This document shows, one piece after another, positions 32,278 to 37,044 of a DNA stretch of 37,044 bases (the first letter of the stretch is position 1; each line of letters begins with the position of its first letter). The stretch is from an uncultured Oscillospiraceae bacterium (GTDB lineage: Bacteria > Bacillota > Clostridia > Oscillospirales > Oscillospiraceae): positions 1 to 37,044 of the forward strand of contig CANQSU010000005.1 in assembly GCA_947626585.1 (NCBI GenBank), written 5' to 3'. The position numbers and the translations under genes are program-made. The notes under the pieces were generated by a model, which searched no databases, had not been told where the DNA came from, and saw only the letters and a program-made list of their open reading frames with translations.

Positions 32278-35200
32278 ATGGCAGATATTCTGCTGACCGT
32301 AGGGATCGACCCGAAGGTTGACACGAGCCAAATCAATACGGACATTGAGAAGGTTATATCGGGACTTGAAAAGAAATCCTACGAGATCAATGTAACGGCA
32401 AATACAAAAGAGGCCCAGGCATCTATTCAGGCGATCCAGCAGCAGCTCGCCGCATTGAGCCAATCCTCCCCGACCATTCGGATGAGCGGCAACGCCGCAA
32501 GACTGTTCCAGGAGATCACCCAGTCCGTGAGCGGGTGCGCCAGCCGGATCGAGGGGTTGAACCAGAACATCTCGCAAATCAGCGCCAGCCTGGCCGGGCT
32601 GGGGACGGCAGCCAACTCGGACGCGCTGTCCGGCATGTTCAACAACGCCATGAATACGGTGCGGCAGATGCGGGTGGAGCTGGGTTCTCTATCGGAGGCA
32701 ATGAGCTCCTTCAATGGCGTAACCATCAAGCTGGGTGAATCCAATCCTATTGCCAGAAACTCCGCATACGGCCAGAGTAGCCGCCAGGTGATTGAAGAAC
32801 TGAAGCAGCAGGCCGCAGAGATGGAGGAAATCTTTAAGCGGATTTACAATACCACAAATGGACAGCAGGCGGTTGTGCAGGCGGCTATTGTGTCGGATTA
32901 TGGCAATTACAATGGTATCGCGCAAAAAATCATGGACCTCTACAACAATGAGATGGCCAACCAAAGAGCCAGCCTCTCTGCTCAGATGGACGCCTGGAAA
33001 CAATACATTGAGTTGATGCAACAGGTTGCGTCCACGAATGGTATCGACCTGAGTGGCGTTACATCCTCCTTCAATAAAGGCGCAGACGAGATGGTTGCGG
33101 GGGCTCATAAGATCCTTAGCGGCGAGGCGGAGCTCTCCTCCGGGATGGAGAAGATAAAAGGATTATTTGGCTCCGGTATCAATGGGGAGCAGCTGAGCGC
33201 CCAGCTCACCGCCATCAACGGTTCTATTGAGAATGTTGCGCAGAGCATCAGCCAGATTAACACCTCCTCGGTGGAGCAGTTCACTGCGTCCATTCAATCG
33301 CTGACGCAGGCGGTGGACCAACTGGTGGCCGCCGCGCAAAAGATCTCCAGTCTCAAAATTAAGGTTGACGCGGACACAAAGCCGGTAGAGAACCTTCAAA
33401 GCCAGCTTGACAGCCTGGATAAGAAAATGGAGGTTTCGACCGCTGGGAAAGCCTCCATGGCAGCGCCCTTGCAGGAGACGGCCAACGCCGCCAAAGAAGC
33501 AGGGGCACAGGTTGAGGATCTGGCCAATAAGATCGCCCTTGCCAACGGAAAGATCAAGGAGCTGCAGGTAGCGAACGCGAACATTACCGCCGCTTACAAG
33601 AAGGTGGACAGCAGTCTTGGCGGAAAGGCGGCTACCGGCGACGATGCGGCGCGGCTCAGCGCCATTCGAGAGGAATACATCCGGCTCCAGGCCGCTATGG
33701 AGGGCCTGAAGAAGGTAAAGGACTCTGCGTCTCAGAGCGATATCGCCAACGCGGAAAGTTCCATTGAGAACATCAATCAGCAAATGGCGGCGGTGCAGCA
33801 GCTGATCGCGGCCGAGCAGCAGCGGGCGCAAGCCGCGCAAGAGGCGGCACGGCAGGAACAACAGGCCGCCAAGGAAGCCGCGGCGGCTGAAAAGCAGGCA
33901 GCGCAGGAGGCGGCAGCAAGCGCAAAGGAAAAGCAAAAGGACGCCAGCGACTCGGCGTCCGCAAAACAGAAGGAAATTGCAACCAATAAAGCATACGCAG
34001 ATACCCTAAGACAGCTTAACAGCGCGCTTAACAGATATACCGCCGCAGAGAAAAGCACAAACGAGAGTAGCCGGCAGGCATATCAGAATATACAGGCCAC
34101 CATCAATAATCTGAAGGAAGTCAAAAGCGCTACGGGAGACAGTGCCGATGGCCTCGAAAAGCTAAAAGCCGCGGTGAATGACGCGAAGGCAACACTGTCG
34201 GAGTCTACACAGGTAATTCAAGAGAACGGGGACGCCCACCGGACGCTGGGAGAACAGATCGGAACCCTGGCGCAGAAATTCAGCTCCTGGCTTTCCGTTA
34301 GCCAGGTAATCATGCAGGCCGTTCGTGCGGTGCGGCAAATGGTGTCCGCTTCCATAGAAGTAAACGACGCCATGACCCAGATGCAGATCGTGACCCAGTC
34401 CAGCAGTACGGCAATGGCGATGTTCGCGGACAGCGCCGCCGACGCTGCCAAACGGGTGGGGTCCAGCATTTCCGACTTTGTTGACAGCGCCACCACCTAC
34501 GCAAGACTAGGCTACGACCTGGAGGAATCCAGCAAGCTGGCGGAGTTTACCGCCATGCTGCAGAACGTCGGTGATATTGAAGTAGGGGACGCCCAGAACG
34601 CCATCACCTCTATTGTTAAGGCGTTCGATCTGAATGTAACGGAAATCGAGTCCGTGATGGACAAGCTGGTTACGACAGGTAACCGCTTCCCCATCAGTGT
34701 CAGCCAGATTGCGGAAGGCATGACCAACGCTTCCTCCGCCTTGGCGGCGGCTGGAAACACCTTTGAGCAGTCCGTAGCGCTGCTGACGGCGGCGAATACC
34801 ACGATTCAGGACGCCTCCAAAGCCTCTACAGGCCTGCGGACCATTGCGGCCCGCTTGCGGAACACCAAGACCGAGCTGGACGAGCTGGGTGAGGTGATGA
34901 CCGAGGGCACCTACGAAGAGCTGGTTTCGACCCTAACCAAACACAAGGTGTCCCTGACGGAGAACGGAGAATACCGCTCCACCTATGACATTATGGCGGA
35001 TATCGCCAAGGCATGGGACGAGATGAACAGCATGGAGAAGGCCGCTCTGGCCACCGCCGCGTCCGGCACCAGACAGCAGGCGGTGTTCTTCTCCATCATC
35101 GACCAATTCCAGGAGGCCAGTGGCGCCATGGAGGCCATGGCCAACAGTGCCGGGGCTCTGCAGAAAGCCAACGATATCTACCTGGATAGCATCACGGGGC

Positions 35201-37044
35201 ACATCAATCAATTCAAGGCGGCGTGGCAGGAGCTGTCCTCTGATGTGATGGACAGCGGAATGCTGAATTTCTTCATTGACCTCGGGTCTGGCATCCTCGG
35301 ACTGGTAGACGGGATCTTCAAGGTGATCAACGCCTGCGGCGGGTTGAAAACCGTGCTGGTAGGCGTAGCCGGAACGATTGCCACCATCAAAGCGGATTCG
35401 ATTATGAAGTGGTTCAACAATCTTCCGACCATGCTCAGCAACTTTGGCGGCAAGATCATGCAGTTTGCCGGAACGGCGATCAGCATGATCAGCAAGCTGC
35501 CACAGGCTTTGCAAGCCTTCCAGGGCGGGGCCGCCGGCGCGGCGCAGGGCGCCTCTGGACTCTCCGCGGCGCTGGAGGTTCTCGGCGTTTCCGCATCCGC
35601 CGCACAGGTCGCCTTCGGTGCGTTGGCTGTTGCCATTGTCGCGGCCATGGCGATTTGGAATGCCTGGAGTAAAGGACAGGCCGAAGAACGGCAAAGAGCT
35701 ATTGACGCCGGAAAGGCTGCTGCGGAGGAGGCGCAGAACATCCAAAGCCTCTATCAATCCTACAGCAAGGCCAGGGCAAACTATGACGGCAGCGCCGACT
35801 CCAAGGTAGCACTGCAATCCGCGACGGAAAGCCTGTGCTCCGCGCTTGGCATTGAAAGCGGATATGTGCAGACACTCAGCGGTGACTACGAGCTGTTGAG
35901 ACAAAAGATCAATGCGGCGGTATCCACCAAGGCAACTGAAAACCTGGCGGCAATGCTCAATGGCATTAAAGGAGCAAAGGAAAATCTTGCCGATGTCGCA
36001 AACGGAGATTGGTTTGAGTGGCTCTCGAACTTATTCGTTGCCATGGACACAAACAGATTTGGCAGAGGACTTGGCAAGATTGGATATTTAGATCGGATGG
36101 GAACGCCGGATGAGCTCCAGGATCGGGTAGACCGCCTTATGGAGAAGTACGGCTTTGCGGTACAGAGGGATGGCGGCTATTCCCTTATGGATGACATTGA
36201 CCCGTTTTTCTACGAGACTACCGGCTCATTCAAGAACGGAAATGATGTGATCCGCCTGTACAACAAACTTCTAAATATCAAGGAGAAGTTTGAAAGCAGC
36301 TTTACCGCCTCAGAGCTGGCAAGCATTCCGGCATATACAGACCTGATTGACTCGCTATCTCAACTTAGTGGAAAATATAGCGAAGTCGTAGACCTTGCGA
36401 AGGAAGCAGCCGCCGCTATTACACAGCAAAAATACGCGGAATGGAGTACGGCTCATGATGGAGCCCCCAAAACAGCGGAAGAGCTTCGGGACTTTTATCA
36501 AACGATTTACGATGAGCTGAACGCCAACGATGACATTTTTAGCGGCGTTGAAAAGCAGGCTCAGGATTCTGTTAGAAGCGTCCTTCTTGCCATCCCGGAG
36601 ATCGCGTCTGTTATTGAGCAGTACGACCAGAAGGCACAGGAAACCGCGAAAGGCGCCTCCGCCATGTGGAACGCCATAGGAGGAATCGGCGTCGCAAGTG
36701 GCAGAGATACAGAGCAGGCGCGGAGAATCATGTCCACGCTCGCGCCGGACTATTCGGACCTTCCGGGTATGGAAGACTACGGTGGGCCGTATACGAGCGG
36801 TCAAGACTCTGTGGTATGGGTAGATCCGAGTGCGGCTGATCTGCCGACTAAATTCTACAGCTTTGCAGAGCTGATGAACCAGGCGGACACCGAAGAACAA
36901 AAGGCATTCAGCACCCAGGTGGATGAGTACCTGGACAAGATCAAGAATCTGCAGGACGCCATGGAGAAGCTCCGGAGCGGAAACTTCACTCCGGACGATA
37001 TGTACGACCTGACCAAGCTGTTCCCGGAGCTGGCCGGTCAATCC
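32278..37044 (+). CDS. tape measure protein (partial, runs off the end)
   Basis: 1589 residues, still open at the right edge. Sets tail length. Starts ATG 32278 behind AAGGATGGTGAG. N-terminal ~500 residues are Ala/Gln-rich coiled coil; ~520-585 is an extreme Ala/Lys/Gln/Glu run (QEAARQEQQAAKEAAAAEKQ-like). A TP901-type tape-measure core follows at ~690-900 (DAMTQMQIVTQ, SATTYARLGYDLEESSKLAEF, ITSIVKAFD, GMTNASSALAAAG). Hydrophobic segments at ~1005-1120 suggest membrane-contacting or pore helices. C-terminus is missing. Confidence 0.92.
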   Translation, partial: MADILLTVGIDPKVDTSQINTDIEKVISGLEKKSYEINVTANTKEAQASIQAIQQQLAALSQSSPTIRMSGNAARLFQEITQSVSGCASRIEGLNQNISQISASLAGLGTAANSDALSGMFNNAMNTVRQMRVELGSLSEAMSSFNGVTIKLGESNPIARNSAYGQSSRQVIEELKQQAAEMEEIFKRIYNTTNGQQAVVQAAIVSDYGNYNGIAQKIMDLYNNEMANQRASLSAQMDAWKQYIELMQQVASTNGIDLSGVTSSFNKGADEMVAGAHKILSGEAELSSGMEKIKGLFGSGINGEQLSAQLTAINGSIENVAQSISQINTSSVEQFTASIQSLTQAVDQLVAAAQKISSLKIKVDADTKPVENLQSQLDSLDKKMEVSTAGKASMAAPLQETANAAKEAGAQVEDLANKIALANGKIKELQVANANITAAYKKVDSSLGGKAATGDDAARLSAIREEYIRLQAAMEGLKKVKDSASQSDIANAESSIENINQQMAAVQQLIAAEQQRAQAAQEAARQEQQAAKEAAAAEKQAAQEAAASAKEKQKDASDSASAKQKEIATNKAYADTLRQLNSALNRYTAAEKSTNESSRQAYQNIQATINNLKEVKSATGDSADGLEKLKAAVNDAKATLSESTQVIQENGDAHRTLGEQIGTLAQKFSSWLSVSQVIMQAVRAVRQMVSASIEVNDAMTQMQIVTQSSSTAMAMFADSAADAAKRVGSSISDFVDSATTYARLGYDLEESSKLAEFTAMLQNVGDIEVGDAQNAITSIVKAFDLNVTEIESVMDKLVTTGNRFPISVSQIAEGMTNASSALAAAGNTFEQSVALLTAANTTIQDASKASTGLRTIAARLRNTKTELDELGEVMTEGTYEELVSTLTKHKVSLTENGEYRSTYDIMADIAKAWDEMNSMEKAALATAASGTRQQAVFFSIIDQFQEASGAMEAMANSAGALQKANDIYLDSITGHINQFKAAWQELSSDVMDSGMLNFFIDLGSGILGLVDGIFKVINACGGLKTVLVGVAGTIATIKADSIMKWFNNLPTMLSNFGGKIMQFAGTAISMISKLPQALQAFQGGAAGAAQGASGLSAALEVLGVSASAAQVAFGALAVAIVAAMAIWNAWSKGQAEERQRAIDAGKAAAEEAQNIQSLYQSYSKARANYDGSADSKVALQSATESLCSALGIESGYVQTLSGDYELLRQKINAAVSTKATENLAAMLNGIKGAKENLADVANGDWFEWLSNLFVAMDTNRFGRGLGKIGYLDRMGTPDELQDRVDRLMEKYGFAVQRDGGYSLMDDIDPFFYETTGSFKNGNDVIRLYNKLLNIKEKFESSFTASELASIPAYTDLIDSLSQLSGKYSEVVDLAKEAAAAITQQKYAEWSTAHDGAPKTAEELRDFYQTIYDELNANDDIFSGVEKQAQDSVRSVLLAIPEIASVIEQYDQKAQETAKGASAMWNAIGGIGVASGRDTEQARRIMSTLAPDYSDLPGMEDYGGPYTSGQDSVVWVDPSAADLPTKFYSFAELMNQADTEEQKAFSTQVDEYLDKIKNLQDAMEKLRSGNFTPDDMYDLTKLFPELAGQS

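Noticed and set aside
33777..33980. Tandem DNA repeat in the tape measure gene
   Set aside because: Low-complexity Ala/Gln/Lys/Glu coding sequence typical of tape measure coiled coils; no exact repeat unit.
1..37044. CRISPR array or anti-defense island
   Set aside because: No regularly spaced direct repeats were seen and no Cas or known anti-CRISPR signature could be recognised.

Overview
The window is one contiguous, uniformly plus-strand segment of a tailed bacteriophage (Caudoviricetes) or prophage. Strong AGGAGG-type ribosome binding sites, GTG/TTG starts, GC-rich codon usage, many small CxxC zinc-ribbon proteins, and the style of the terminase, protease-scaffold and tail genes point to a Bacillota host, probably a gut Clostridia/Oscillospiraceae relative. 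The host assignment is inference. No host chromosomal gene is visible, and both ends are cut (the last gene, the tape measure, runs off the right edge).

Left part (63-12810): early and metabolic genes. These are a helicase-like ATPase, zinc-ribbon proteins, a PAPS-reductase/DndC-like enzyme, dUTPase, a two-TM protein, a lipoprotein, a CinA/PncC-type amidase, a DNA methyltransferase, a very large two-barrel (YonO/QDE-1-like) RNA polymerase carrying the DFDGD motif, a zinc-ribbon protein and a calcineurin-like phosphoesterase. The PAPS-reductase-like gene and the methyltransferase gene are each broken at a long poly-G tract (10 G and 9 G). Both would be restored by a tract of 8 or 11 G, which suggests a pair of phase-variable genes or, less interestingly, homopolymer errors.

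Middle (12811-13933): a 1.1-kb non-coding block with three tRNAs I can fold well (Ile-UAU, Thr-CGU, Thr-UGU), a fourth with a shortened anticodon arm, and several tRNA-like or otherwise highly structured stretches. tRNAs lacking the D-loop GG also lack the T-loop TTC, and most lack U33. A tyrosine recombinase and an HU-family protein follow.

Right part (15451-37044): the morphogenesis module in classical order. It runs zinc-finger putative small terminase, large terminase, portal, protease-scaffold with an internal start, decoration-like protein, major capsid protein, connector/neck proteins, major tail protein, a RusA-type resolvase, tail-assembly proteins and the tape measure. The large terminase is split into five exons by four group I introns, one exon being only 39 nt, and a neck gene is split by a fifth group I intron that encodes a GIY-YIG homing endonuclease. 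P7 helices of the five introns show compensatory base changes, which supports the calls from sequence alone.

How it fits together: the left genes would take over nucleotide pools, DNA modification and transcription; the RNA polymerase would be expected to drive a class of phage promoters; the tRNA block supports translation; the right side builds the particle. Genes overlap or abut by a few bases almost everywhere, so long polycistronic transcripts are likely, broken by a few hairpins and one clear intrinsic terminator at 32228-32255.
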